DNA of 64,000 nt from Vreelandella subterranea (GTDB lineage Bacteria > Pseudomonadota > Gammaproteobacteria > Pseudomonadales > Halomonadaceae): positions 62,001 to 126,000 of the forward strand of contig NZ_FOGS01000006.1 of NCBI RefSeq assembly GCF_900111305.1, given 5' to 3'. This document shows positions 26,966 to 35,861 of the stretch, piece by piece (the stretch's first letter is position 1; each line of letters begins with the position of its first letter). The notes beneath the pieces are model-generated. The model saw only the letters and a program-made list of their open reading frames with translations. It searched no databases and had not been told where the DNA came from. Made by a program: the position numbers and the translations under genes.

Positions 26966-27672
26966 CCGAAACCATCGAACTGGGCGACATACTCATTGCC
27001 GTTACCCGCAAGACGGTGCGCAATGTCCACCTATCCGTTCATCCCCCGGAAGGCAGGGTGACGTTGGTCGCACCCACCAACACACGTCTTGAGGTGGCCC
27101 GCGCCTATGCGATTTCAAAACTAGGTTGGATTCGCAGTCAGCAGTCCAAGCTCCAGCAGCAGGATCGGGAAACGCCCCGAAGGTTCATTAAGCGAGAGAG
27201 TCACTATCTCTGGGGCCGACGTTATTTGTTGAACGTCGAAGAGAAAGAAGCCCGCCCCTGCATCATGCTCGACCACAAGCGCATCACGCTAAGGGTTAGG
27301 CCCGGTAGCAGCCTCGAAAAACGTGCCCAAGTTATGCATGAATGGCATAAACTCCAGCTCCACGAGGCCGTCCCACCGCTGATCCAACGCTGGGAATCAA
27401 AACTGGACGTCACCGTCAAACGTTATTACCTTCAGCGCATGAAAACCAAATGGGGCAGTTGCAACCACCGGGCGGGCAATATCCGGCTGAACACCGAGCT
27501 GGTGAAAAAGCCCAGAGACCTGCTGGAATATATTATTGTTCACGAAATGGCACACTTGATTGAGCCCACGCACAACGAGCGCTTTATCGCACTACTGGAT
27601 CGACATTATCCGGGGTGGCGCGAAGCGCGTGATGAGCTGAATGCGCTGCCTTTGAAGGCGGAAATCTGGTGA
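26962..27672 (+). CDS. YgjP/SprT-like zinc metalloprotease (M48-type, DUF45)
   Basis: A 236-residue protein with the zinc-binding [15 protein letters not shown] (HExxH plus a downstream His) and the conserved [17 protein letters not shown] that marks the YgjP/DUF45 family. It is coupled to hsdR by ATGA overlap. Such genes are frequent last members of type I R-M operons; whether they process HsdR or act on other targets is not established. It is the last gene before the displaced holC tail. Confidence 0.88.
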   Translation: MTETIELGDILIAVTRKTVRNVHLSVHPPEGRVTLVAPTNTRLEVARAYAISKLGWIRSQQSKLQQQDRETPRRFIKRESHYLWGRRYLLNVEEKEARPCIMLDHKRITLRVRPGSSLEKRAQVMHEWHKLQLHEAVPPLIQRWESKLDVTVKRYYLQRMKTKWGSCNHRAGNIRLNTELVKKPRDLLEYIIVHEMAHLIEPTHNERFIALLDRHYPGWREARDELNALPLKAEIW

Positions 27673-27712
27673 GGTGCCGTTTTTCTGATAAGTGAGACAT
27701 AGCCGCCGAAAT

Positions 27713-27798
27713 CAGCAAGTGCTGGTCGCCAAACGAGCCTGCTGGCAGCGCTATAAAGAACTCGGCCATGAGGTCGTACCGCATAAGCTGGGGTAATG
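27713..27798 (+). repeat. Direct repeat, right copy (displaced holC tail)
   Basis: 86 bp matching the holC 3' end at 16512-16596 with two synonymous differences and one extra G. It keeps the normal HolC ending HKLG-stop but has no start or body, so it is a non-coding fragment marking the right end of the island. Confidence 0.93.
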
Positions 27799-27886
27799 AC
27801 TAAGCCGCTCCGACTACCGTTAAGCTAGGTTGTTCGAGCAACCGACATTTCAAAGAAGCTCGTGGCTATCATCCGCCACAAACGAG

Positions 27887-27909
27887 TGACCCCGCACGTG
27901 GCGGGGTCA
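27887..27909. terminator. Hairpin between the island and the Spy-like gene
   Basis: TGACCCCGC (27887-27895) and GCGGGGTCA (27901-27909) form a perfect 9-bp stem with a 5-base loop. It can end the minus-strand Spy-like transcript and plus-strand reading from the island. No long T-run is present. Confidence 0.55.
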
Positions 27910-27947
27910 TCAATGGAGAAGACAGTCTCTATCACTGCGTCTTCGCC

Positions 27948-28418
27948 TTAGCCTCCCTGTTGTTGCATCTGCTCCTGCATCTGTTGCATTTGCTGCCGCC
28001 GCTGAGCCATGGCCTCATCCAGTTGATCGCGCTGCTCCTGAGTAAACACGTCTTCGATCTGAGATTGCATGATGACGCTATCGGCGGTCATCTCGGCCGT
28101 TAGATCACCAAGACGCTCCGCATCAGCGCGAATGGCCGCTTCATCGTAATCGGGCTGGACGTGCTCGCTGAGTTGCTGTTGCAGCTCTCGGGCTTCCTGC
28201 TGCTTGGCACTGCTTTCATCTTGCATCTGGGTCAAGAGGTTGCTGAGTTCATCCTTCTGACCGTCATCCAGATCCAGCATTTTGTCGAGTTGGTTAACCT
28301 GGTCATCGACACTGGGAGTACCACCACCCATGCCTCCGCCACCCATTTGCTGGGCCATGGCAGGAACACTGAATGCCAGTGCGGTGACTGCTGGAACCAA
28401 AAGCTTGGTTAGCTGCAT
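27948..28418 (-). CDS. Spy/CpxP-like periplasmic protein
   Basis: A 156-residue exported, helical protein. The signal peptide ends near residue 22 (PAMA cleavage). The mature part has a Gly/Met-rich start, a long amphipathic helical region with LTAEM and FTQEQRDQLDEA (LTxxQ-like), and a Gln/Met-rich tail. It resembles Spy/CpxP envelope-stress proteins, which act as ATP-independent chaperones or sensors. GGAG six bases upstream fixes the ATG at 28418; a longer in-frame reading to 29057 runs through the divergent MFS gene and is not credible. Confidence 0.8.
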   Translation of the reverse strand: MQLTKLLVPAVTALAFSVPAMAQQMGGGGMGGGTPSVDDQVNQLDKMLDLDDGQKDELSNLLTQMQDESSAKQQEARELQQQLSEHVQPDYDEAAIRADAERLGDLTAEMTADSVIMQSQIEDVFTQEQRDQLDEAMAQRRQQMQQMQEQMQQQGG

Positions 28419-28589
28419 CAAAAACTCCAATTGCGTACAAAGTGAATGACTACCCGACACAATCCTGACGGGGCTTGCTCTACTCTCGCATTCCGACAAT
28501 GCTGTTTTCAAAAAATTCGTCGCGACAGCCAATTGTTGATTACCATGAGCGGGGCCTGTCGCGCCCTTTACACTCTCGGAGACGCAAAC

Positions 28590-29765
28590 GTGCTCACGCG
28601 CTACCCCCTCGTCACGATCGTTATCGCTCAACTGTTCGGCACCTCGCTGTGGTTCAGCGTTAACGGCGTTGGCTTGGCGCTGCAGGAGGCTGTCGGGCTG
28701 AGTGAGGGTGACCTCGGACTCCTCACCATTGCCGTGCAGGCCGGGTTTATCACCGGCACCCTGGCGATTGCCACCACGGGCCTGGCCGACCGCGTTCGCG
28801 CCAGCCATCTGTTTGCCATCTCGGCTGTGCTCGGGGCACTGGTTAACGCCGCCTTCATGGGCGTGGCGGATAACGTCACGCTCGCCGCGATCGCGCGTTT
28901 CGCGACCGGGCTTTGCCTGGCCGGCATCTACCCGCTGGGTATGAAGCTGGTAGTCAGCTGGACACCCAGCCACGCCGGGGCGGCGCTTGGCTGGCTGGTC
29001 GGCATGCTGACCCTGGGCATCGCCTCGCCGCACCTGCTGCGCGGGCTGACCCTGCAACTACCCTGGCAATGGCCGCTGCTCCTGGCATCGCTGCTGGCGC
29101 TGGTCGCTGCACTGATGATTTATAAGCTGGGCGTTGGCCCGCACCTCCCTGCCAAAGCCAATGGCGGGCGGCCCTGGGCGGGCCTTGCGGCGTTCAAACA
29201 TAAAGATTTTCGGGCAGCTGCACTGGGCTACTTCGGCCACTGCTGGGAGCTTTATGCACTATGGGCCCTTGTACCGTTTTTGGTCACTCGCGAGCTGGAA
29301 CGCCTTAATGCAGCCACCAGCGCCCAGTCCTGGATCAGCTTTTTGATCATTGCCATCGGCCTGCCCGGCTGCGTGCTGGCCGGCCGTTGGAGTCGCCGCT
29401 ATGGCAGCGCTCGCGTGGCGTTTGTTGCGCTGGCCACCTCGGGCGCCTTATGCCTGCTCTATCCGCTGATCGGCGGGGCGCCACCGCTTTTGCTGATCGC
29501 CCTTTTACTTCTCTGGGGCTTTAGCGTGATCGCCGATTCCGCACAGTTTTCAGCCCTGGCCAGCGCTACCGCGCCACCCGAGCGGCTAGGCGCGGCGCTT
29601 GCCATGATGAACGCCATTGGCTTTGGCCTGACGATACCCTCGATCGCGCTGGTCACCGCCCTATGGTCGGATCAGGGCCTCGCGGTGATCTGGTGGCTGT
29701 TGCCGGGGCCGGTACTTGGGTTGATCGCCATGCGCGGACTGAATCGCCAAACGGCCAGGGCCTGA
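28590..29765 (+). CDS. MFS transporter
   Basis: Major facilitator with about twelve hydrophobic segments in 391 residues. The first helix begins just after the start (YPLVTIVIAQLFGTSLWFS); a loop 2-3 motif GLADRVRASHLF and its second-half counterpart AGRWSRRYGSARV are visible. The GTG at 28590 with GGAG seven bases upstream is preferred; longer in-frame starts at 28446 or 28545 add a non-membrane, low-quality N-terminus. The substrate is unknown. Confidence 0.82.
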   Translation: MLTRYPLVTIVIAQLFGTSLWFSVNGVGLALQEAVGLSEGDLGLLTIAVQAGFITGTLAIATTGLADRVRASHLFAISAVLGALVNAAFMGVADNVTLAAIARFATGLCLAGIYPLGMKLVVSWTPSHAGAALGWLVGMLTLGIASPHLLRGLTLQLPWQWPLLLASLLALVAALMIYKLGVGPHLPAKANGGRPWAGLAAFKHKDFRAAALGYFGHCWELYALWALVPFLVTRELERLNAATSAQSWISFLIIAIGLPGCVLAGRWSRRYGSARVAFVALATSGALCLLYPLIGGAPPLLLIALLLLWGFSVIADSAQFSALASATAPPERLGAALAMMNAIGFGLTIPSIALVTALWSDQGLAVIWWLLPGPVLGLIAMRGLNRQTARA

Positions 29766-29865
29766 CGCCCTACCCTTAATCGCGCTATACTTGACGCCAT
29801 TTTTTCGATCCCATTTATGAATTCCATGCTTCCCGGCGGGGAGCATCGTTGCGGTGAGCCAATCC

Positions 29866-32709
29866 ATGGAAAAGACCTACCAACCTGAACAGATCGAAAC
29901 TCGCTGGTACGAGCGCTGGGAAGCCGACAACCGTTTCGCGCCGACCGGACACGGCAAACCCTTTTCGATCATGATCCCGCCGCCCAACGTGACCGGCAGT
30001 CTACACATGGGCCATGCGTTCCAGGACACCATCATGGATACCCTGACGCGCTGGAAGCGGATGCAGGGCAACAACACCCTGTGGCAGGTAGGCACCGACC
30101 ACGCCGGTATCGCCACGCAGATGCTGGTCGAGCGTAAAATCGCCGCCGAAGAGGGCAAAACCCGCCACGATCTCGGGCGTGATGCGTTTATCGATAAAGT
30201 CTGGGAGTGGAAGCAGGAATCCGGCGACCATATTACCCGCCAGCTGCGCCGCATGGGCGCCAGCGTCGACTGGTCCCGCGAGCGCTTCACCATGGACGAC
30301 GGCTTCTACAAGGCCGTCCAGGAAGTCTTCGTGCGCCTGCATGCGGAAGGCCTGATCTATCGCGGCAAGCGCCTGGTCAACTGGGACCCCACCCTGCACA
30401 CCGCGATTTCCGACCTGGAAGTCGAGAACAAGGAGCAGCAGGGCAGCTTCTGGCACTTCCGCTACCCGCTGGCCGATGGCGTCAAAACCGCCGACGGCAA
30501 GGACTATCTGGTGGTCGCCACCACCCGCCCGGAAACCCTGCTGGGGGATACCGGCGTGGCGGTCAACCCGGAAGATACGCGTTATGCCTCGCTGGTTGGT
30601 AAGTTCATCGAGCTGCCGCTGGTCGGCCGCCGGATTCCCATCGTCGCCGATGAACACGCCGACATGGACAAAGGCTCGGGCTGCGTGAAGATCACCCCGG
30701 CCCACGACTTCAACGACTACGAGGTCGGCAAGCGCCAGAATCACCTGCTGATCAACGTCTTTTCCAAGGACGCGGCAATTCTTGAGCAGGCCGAGATCTA
30801 CGACCTGAAAGGCACTCCCCAGCCGGATGAAGACGCCAGCCTGCCCGCCAAGTACGCCGGGCTCGACCGCTTCGAGGCACGCAAGCTGATCGTCGCGGAC
30901 ATGGACGCTCTAGGCCTGCTCGAGCAGGTGGAAGCCGTCAACAACACCATGCCCTACGGCGACCGTTCGGGTGACGTCATCGAGCCGCTGCTCACCGACC
31001 AGTGGTTTGTCGCCGTGGAGTCCCTCGCCAAGCCCGCCATCGAAGCGGTGGAAAACGGCAACATCCAGTTCGTACCCAGGAACTACGAAAACATGTACTT
31101 CGCCTGGATGCGCGACCTTCAGGATTGGTGCATTTCCCGCCAGCTGTGGTGGGGCCACCGCATTCCGGCCTGGTACGACGCCGACGGCAATATCTACGTT
31201 GCCCGCAGCGAGCAGGAAGCCCGCGAGAAGCACGGCCTGGGCGATGATATCGAGCTCACCCAGGACGAAGACGTGCTGGATACCTGGTTCAGCTCGGGCC
31301 TGTGGACCTTCGGCACCCTCGGCTGGCCGGAGCAGACCCCGGAGCTTGAAACCTTCCACCCCACCAGCGTGCTGGTCACCGGCTTCGATATCATCTTCTT
31401 CTGGGTGGCCCGGATGATCATGATGACGCTCAAGTTCACCGGCGAAGTCCCCTTCAAGACGGTCTACGTACACGGCCTGGTGCGCGACGGCCAGGGTCAG
31501 AAGATGTCCAAGTCAAAGGGCAATGTGCTGGACCCCATCGACCTGATCGATGGGATCAGCCTGGATGCGCTGCTCGAAAAACGCACCGGCAACATGATGC
31601 AGCCGCAAAAGGCCAAGGCGATTGCCAAAGCCACCAAAGAAGAGTTTAAAGACGGCATTGAAGCCCACGGCACCGATGCCCTGCGCTTTACCTTCCTCTC
31701 CCAGGCGACCACCGGGCGGGATATCAAGTTCGACATAAATCGCCTGGACGGCTACCGCAACTTCTGCAACAAGCTGTGGAACGCGTCGCGCTACGTGCTG
31801 ATGAACGCCGAAGGCGAGGATTGCGGTACCGACGGTGGCGAGGTTGAGCTGTCGCTGGCCGACCGCTGGATTATCTCCCAGCTGCAGAAAACCGAAGCGC
31901 AAGTGACCAAGGCAATGGACGAGTACCGCTTCGACCATGCCTCCCAGGCGCTCTACGAGTTCGTCTGGAACGAGTACTGCGACTGGTACCTGGAGCTTTC
32001 CAAGCCGGTACTCTGGGATGAAAATGCCACGGTGGAAGCCAAGCGCGGCACGCGCCGGACGCTGGTGCGCGTGCTCGAAGCCATTCTGCGCCTGGCGCAC
32101 CCGATGATGCCCTATATCACCGAAGAGATATGGCAGCGCGTGTCCCCCCTGGCGGGCATGTATATGGGCGACGACGCGTCCATCATGCTGCAGGCGTGGC
32201 CGGAAGCCGACAACAGCAAGATCGACGAGCAGGCGACCCGCGATATCGAATGGCTGAAGGGCGTGATCATCGCCGTGCGCAATATCCGCGCCGAGATGAA
32301 CATTGCCCCCGGCAAGCCCCTGGACGTGCTGCTGACCAAGGGTAAGCGGGAAGACGCCGAGCGCCTGGAAAGCAATCGCCTATTCCTTCTCACTCTCGCA
32401 AAATTAAGCAGTATTAGCTTTGCCCATGACGACTATAAACCGCTATGTGCTAAACAGCTCGTCGGCGATATGGAAGTGCTGGTACCCATGGCCGACCTGA
32501 TCGACAAGGACGCCGAACTCCAACGCCTGACCAAGGAAATTGAAAAACAGGACAAGCTGATCGGCGGCATCGAGAAGAAGCTCGGCAACGAGGGCTTTAT
32601 CGCCAAGGCCCCCGAAGCCGTGGTAGAGAAAGAACGCGGCAAACTCGCCGAGTTCCAGGCCGCCAAAAAGCTGCTGGAAGAGCAGCGATCAAAGATCGAG
32701 GCGTTGTGA
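29866..32709 (+). CDS. valS: Valyl-tRNA synthetase
   Basis: Class I synthetase charging tRNA-Val, with an editing domain. The HIGH-type motif is in GSLHMGHAF, the KMSKS loop in QKMSKSKG, and the C-terminal coiled-coil arm starts after [11 protein letters not shown]. The E. coli-like start MEKTY at 29866 has GGTGAG seven bases upstream; a GTG at 29854 would add four residues. Total about 947 residues. In relatives it directly follows holC; here it lies downstream of the defence island and two other genes. Confidence 0.96.
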   Translation: MEKTYQPEQIETRWYERWEADNRFAPTGHGKPFSIMIPPPNVTGSLHMGHAFQDTIMDTLTRWKRMQGNNTLWQVGTDHAGIATQMLVERKIAAEEGKTRHDLGRDAFIDKVWEWKQESGDHITRQLRRMGASVDWSRERFTMDDGFYKAVQEVFVRLHAEGLIYRGKRLVNWDPTLHTAISDLEVENKEQQGSFWHFRYPLADGVKTADGKDYLVVATTRPETLLGDTGVAVNPEDTRYASLVGKFIELPLVGRRIPIVADEHADMDKGSGCVKITPAHDFNDYEVGKRQNHLLINVFSKDAAILEQAEIYDLKGTPQPDEDASLPAKYAGLDRFEARKLIVADMDALGLLEQVEAVNNTMPYGDRSGDVIEPLLTDQWFVAVESLAKPAIEAVENGNIQFVPRNYENMYFAWMRDLQDWCISRQLWWGHRIPAWYDADGNIYVARSEQEAREKHGLGDDIELTQDEDVLDTWFSSGLWTFGTLGWPEQTPELETFHPTSVLVTGFDIIFFWVARMIMMTLKFTGEVPFKTVYVHGLVRDGQGQKMSKSKGNVLDPIDLIDGISLDALLEKRTGNMMQPQKAKAIAKATKEEFKDGIEAHGTDALRFTFLSQATTGRDIKFDINRLDGYRNFCNKLWNASRYVLMNAEGEDCGTDGGEVELSLADRWIISQLQKTEAQVTKAMDEYRFDHASQALYEFVWNEYCDWYLELSKPVLWDENATVEAKRGTRRTLVRVLEAILRLAHPMMPYITEEIWQRVSPLAGMYMGDDASIMLQAWPEADNSKIDEQATRDIEWLKGVIIAVRNIRAEMNIAPGKPLDVLLTKGKREDAERLESNRLFLLTLAKLSSISFAHDDYKPLCAKQLVGDMEVLVPMADLIDKDAELQRLTKEIEKQDKLIGGIEKKLGNEGFIAKAPEAVVEKERGKLAEFQAAKKLLEEQRSKIEAL

Positions 32710-32722
32710 AGACTAGATATCA

Positions 32723-32745
32723 AGGCGGCACCAATGGTGCCGCCT
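32723..32745 (+). terminator. Hairpin after valS
   Basis: AGGCGGCACC (32723-32732) pairs with GGTGCCGCCT (32736-32745), a perfect 10-bp stem with a 3-base loop, 14 bases after the valS stop. The T-run is poor. Confidence 0.6.
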
Positions 32746-32763
32746 AACCTCAGGATTTAAGCC

Positions 32764-32943
32764 ATGCCTACCTGCTGGATAATTGCAGGCCCAAATGGAG
32801 CGGGTAAAACAACATTTGCATTTGAGTACCTACCGCAAGTTGCTGATGGGTCTCGCTAACCCGTCTTCGGGCAACAAGGCCAAACCCGGCACATCATTCA
32901 GAATGAGCATTACCAACGTCTTTTGGAGGTAGCTGCATCTTGA
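32764..32943 (+). pseudogene. Zeta-type toxin (AAA P-loop kinase) remnant
   Basis: The first 31 codons read [20 protein letters not shown] and onward, the P-loop start of COG4185/zeta-like toxins, then stop at 32859. A tail in another frame (IIQNEHYQRLLEVAAS) ends at 32943, where the antitoxin ORF starts. Most of the roughly 190-residue toxin is missing, so this is an internal deletion leaving both ends. Confidence 0.65.
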
Positions 32944-33107
32944 ATACCGACCCATACAAGCCCTCTCCATTTGCGCAACAAGCCCTTGCTGCAATGAAAC
33001 AGGCTGTCCACAAAGAACTAGACCGTAAAAAACGGCTAGGGCACTACGCGGTCATTTGGAAAGATGGCAAGCCCGTTAAGCTGGGAGGCGGTGAGCGGAA
33101 CGTATAG
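32940..33107 (+). CDS. Probable antitoxin of a zeta-like pair
   Basis: A 55-residue ORF starting at TTG with a strong GGAGGT ten bases upstream, overlapping the toxin-remnant stop. The centre (KELDRKKRLGHYAVIWKDGK) and the end (PVKLGG) match the small partner typically encoded with COG4185 zeta-like toxins. It appears intact although its toxin is deleted, making it an orphan antitoxin. The assignment rests on pattern and position only. Confidence 0.5.
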   Translation: MNTDPYKPSPFAQQALAAMKQAVHKELDRKKRLGHYAVIWKDGKPVKLGGGERNV

Positions 33108-33123
33108 CCCCCATCATTCTGTC

Positions 33124-33316
33124 ATGGAACACCAGACCTGGGTGATCCCCCCACGAGGCGGCCCGAGCGTTTATCCGTTTCGTCACCACCAGCAAGTGCC
33201 AAGTGGCGCTAGCCCGGTATATTCCCACCCACCCCATCAACGCCCAGAGGGCAGTGACCAAGGACGAAGCCTGGTATGCGCGTACCCAAGAGCGTGTAGA
33301 TATCCCTGTTGCATGA
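33124..33316 (+). pseudogene. Fragment of an ABC-transporter solute-binding protein
   Basis: TWVIP, then after a frameshift near 33150 PHEAARAFIRFVTTSKCQV and LARYIPTHPINAQ, ending at TGA 33314-33316. This is the C-terminal pattern of PotD/polyamine-type binding proteins (helix before the C-terminus, then IPxxPxN). Only about 60 codons remain and no transporter genes adjoin it. Confidence 0.5.
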
Positions 33317-33334
33317 GGCCCTGATGACACAGGG

Positions 33335-33463
33335 ATGAAGGTGTCATGCGATTGCAAACTGGGGGATATAACGCCCCAACCATTGGCGGCGCCGGAAAGG
33401 GAGCGGTTTGGTTTTACCCTACCGGTAGTGCACAGATTAGACCAGGAACAAAACACAACATAA
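33335..33463 (+). other. Unassigned 42-codon open frame
   Basis: An ATG frame with residues MKVSCDCKLGDITPQ and ending VVHRLDQEQNTT lies in the decayed zone after valS. It has no good ribosome site and no recognised family; it may be chance. The rest of 33317-33566 shows nothing else that can be supported. Confidence 0.15.
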
Positions 33464-33566
33464 CCTGACCAATGTAACTGGACCGTTTGTTCCTGCCGCT
33501 CAGGACCCTGTCACGGACATTCGCTGAGTGAAGCTGTTAAATTCACCCATCGAGGTCACTTCCATC

Positions 33567-34643
33567 ATGCGAACGCCCTCCGAAAAATTCAGCAACACAC
33601 CACCCACCATACCGCCGCTCGACCCTGAGCGTATCGCGCTGTTTGAGGAAGCGGGCCTGACGGTCAAGCAGCTAGAGCCACTGGGCGTCGAGATCTACGG
33701 GGCTGATGTTCGTCAGCGACTCCCCGAGCCTGTCATCGAGGCGCTGGAAGTGGAAATGGCGAACCGTGGCTTCATCGTTTTCAAGCACCAGGCAGATCTC
33801 TCGGCCGATGAGCTGGTCAACGCGAGCAAGTGGTGGGGCGCAGGCGAAATCCATTCCACTCATGGCGTCCACCCAGCAACGCCCGGCATGAACCGGGATA
33901 TCTTCCGCTGCTCCAATGATGACCGCTACGGCATCCTGGGCGTGGGGCCCCAGTGGCATAATGATGGCAGCTTTGAGGCCGCCACCTTCTCCCACTCCGC
34001 CTACTACATGGCACGCGCTCCTGAGCAGGGCGGCGGCACCCATTTCGCCCACCAGGGGGCCGCCTTTGATGTTCTGCCCGAGGAAAAGCAGGCTTTCTGG
34101 GAGCGGCTGGTGTCCGTCAACTCGGCGTCAGGCGTGAGTCACCCCGTGGTCCACAAGCACCCTATTTCTGGGCGCAAGAGCGTATGGCTGCACCTGGGAA
34201 TGACCGGCGCCGTCATCGAGCGGCTGCCGGAAGAGGGTGTCGCCATTGATGAGCTGCAGCAGACCCCCGCCTCCACCGAGCAACTTCGCCTGCTCAACGA
34301 AGACGAGATGAAGCAGCTTTTGAGCGACTATAACGACCTGCTGAATGCGTCATTCGAAAAGGGGTACGGCATACGCTACCACTACGATACGGGCGATCTC
34401 CTCTATATAGATAACTGGGCGCTGGCCCACCGGGCAGCGCCTGAAGCGCATATGTCCGCCGAGGAGCAGGGCCTGAGGATCATGGATCGCGTGACGATCA
34501 AGGCCAGGCAGAATCTGGCGCCGCACTTCGAATTGCCCCAGTACATCAACTTATCCGGCCCGCATCCCTTCAATCGCGACGGCATCTGGAAAGCAGGTGG
34601 CGTAGGTTTTCGCTGGAAAGATGATATTCCCATGCAAAACTAG
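33567..34643 (+). CDS. TauD/TfdA-family Fe(II)/2-oxoglutarate dioxygenase
   Basis: Non-haem iron dioxygenase of about 358 residues. The metal facial triad is visible as His and Asp in QWHNDGSFE and the distal His in WALAHRA; a 2-oxoglutarate-binding Arg is likely in LRIMDRV. The substrate is not known. The ATG at 33567 is preferred to a GTG at 33528; GAGG lies 11 bases upstream. It is flanked by decayed genes on the left and a kinase on the right, with no obvious operon partner. Confidence 0.8.
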   Translation: MRTPSEKFSNTPPTIPPLDPERIALFEEAGLTVKQLEPLGVEIYGADVRQRLPEPVIEALEVEMANRGFIVFKHQADLSADELVNASKWWGAGEIHSTHGVHPATPGMNRDIFRCSNDDRYGILGVGPQWHNDGSFEAATFSHSAYYMARAPEQGGGTHFAHQGAAFDVLPEEKQAFWERLVSVNSASGVSHPVVHKHPISGRKSVWLHLGMTGAVIERLPEEGVAIDELQQTPASTEQLRLLNEDEMKQLLSDYNDLLNASFEKGYGIRYHYDTGDLLYIDNWALAHRAAPEAHMSAEEQGLRIMDRVTIKARQNLAPHFELPQYINLSGPHPFNRDGIWKAGGVGFRWKDDIPMQN

Positions 34644-34781
34644 GGCTGCTGATATTCCACCTGGGCTGCATGAACGCGCCTTTCCGCCGCGCCTGGATCA
34701 TTTTTAACCATAAACCGTGTAAGGTTGGCGTTAGAACAACCACTTAGTGGCAACGATGACTTGTTCAACACGGATGACGCC

Positions 34782-35816
34782 ATGCCGACACCTTTAGAGG
34801 CGCGCCTGCAGCCCCTGGAAGCAGTGCTGCAAAAGGCCCAGATTCGCTATCAATCGCTATCCCCGATGGCGGATACCGGGCTTGCCCACGACCATGTTTG
34901 GATACACCGCGACGGTGGCGACTGGGTGGCACGGCTTCCCAAACAAAGCCAGATGAACCTTGGCCCCGCCGATAACCTCGCCTACGAAGCGGCCTGCTAC
35001 CAGCGCGCCAGCCAGGGCGGCCATGTGCCACGTTTACATGGCCTTCTGGAAGTAAGCGATGCCTTGCCGCGCGGCGGCCTGTTGGTGGATGCTATCTCAG
35101 GCCAGTTGGCCCAACTGCCGCAGGATTTACCCCGCATCGCTGAAACCCTGGCCAGCCTGCACCGGCTGCCACTGCCGGACCAGCCTGCCCCACTGCTAGC
35201 GCCAGCAGACCCGTGGCGGGCCATGCGCGAGGAAGTGGCTCGCCAGTCAGAATGGCTCGAACAGGCCGACTTGAGCGCTGAGGTGGTGGCACGCATTCGC
35301 GATGAACTGGCGGCTCTGCCGACGGCGCTTGCCGATGCCGAACGCTGCCTGATCAGCTTTGACACCCACCCCGGCAACTTTCTGATCGATGCCGAGGGGC
35401 GCGCGGTACTGGTGGACCTGGAGAAGTGTCGCTACGGCCTGCCGGGCATCGACCTGGCCCATACCAGCCTCTACACCTCCACCACCTGGGACCTGAATAG
35501 CCAGGCGGTGCTGTCATTGGATGAGGTCATCGGGTTTTACCGCCGCTGGCAGGCCGCCATGGGGAAGTCGCCCAGCGCCGACACGCTGGTGGCCTGCCGA
35601 CGTGCCACCTGGCTGTGGTCGCTGACCTGGTGCGCCAAGTGGCGTGCCCAGCACCTGCGCGCCAAGGACGCCCAGCAGCGCGGCGAGGACTGGTCGGCGG
35701 AACTCACGGATGCCACCGTCATTGCCCACGTACGCGACCGAGTCGAGCACTACCTGTCACCGCCGATCATCGATCACGTTCAAGACGAACTGCAGCGCCT
35801 GCGCGCGACGCTTTAA
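34782..35816 (+). CDS. APH-fold phosphotransferase
   Basis: Aminoglycoside/choline kinase-fold protein of about 344 residues. The Brenner-type catalytic motif is FDTHPGNFL and the metal aspartate is in VLVDLEKC. An N-lobe with LAYEAACYQRA supplies the Glu that pairs with the nucleotide lysine. It sits directly before the ynjBCD-type transporter genes on the same strand, which suggests phosphorylation of an imported small molecule; that is inference. The start is uncertain: a TTG at 34725 would add 19 residues. Confidence 0.75.
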   Translation: MPTPLEARLQPLEAVLQKAQIRYQSLSPMADTGLAHDHVWIHRDGGDWVARLPKQSQMNLGPADNLAYEAACYQRASQGGHVPRLHGLLEVSDALPRGGLLVDAISGQLAQLPQDLPRIAETLASLHRLPLPDQPAPLLAPADPWRAMREEVARQSEWLEQADLSAEVVARIRDELAALPTALADAERCLISFDTHPGNFLIDAEGRAVLVDLEKCRYGLPGIDLAHTSLYTSTTWDLNSQAVLSLDEVIGFYRRWQAAMGKSPSADTLVACRRATWLWSLTWCAKWRAQHLRAKDAQQRGEDWSAELTDATVIAHVRDRVEHYLSPPIIDHVQDELQRLRATL

Positions 35817-35861
35817 TTTACGGCCCTTGATAATGCCGGCTCATCCTGACAGAGGTACCCC

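Larger units (their letters stand above)
16597..27712. mobile_element. Defence island inserted at the holC 3' end
   Basis: An 11.1-kb block between two copies of the holC tail carries only defence-type genes: hsdM, hsdS, kwaA (broken), kwaB, a remnant, an AlbA_2 protein, hsdR and a metalloprotease. It separates holC from valS, normally close neighbours in this group. No integrase, transposase or tRNA is present, so transfer by homologous recombination or loss of the recombinase is likely. The hsdS recognition regions and the Kiwa genes look more AT-rich than the flanks. Confidence 0.8.

Noticed and set aside
16597..27712. Phage or transposon as the carrier of the island
   Set aside because: No integrase, transposase, inverted terminal repeats or tRNA target could be found; only the holC-tail repeat supports insertion.
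28419..29057. N-terminal extension of the Spy-like gene to 29057
   Set aside because: It would run antisense through the MFS gene; the true start at 28418 has a ribosome site and a signal peptide.
29766..29865. T-box-type control before valS
   Set aside because: No T-box sequence or long leader is present, and such elements are not expected in this group.
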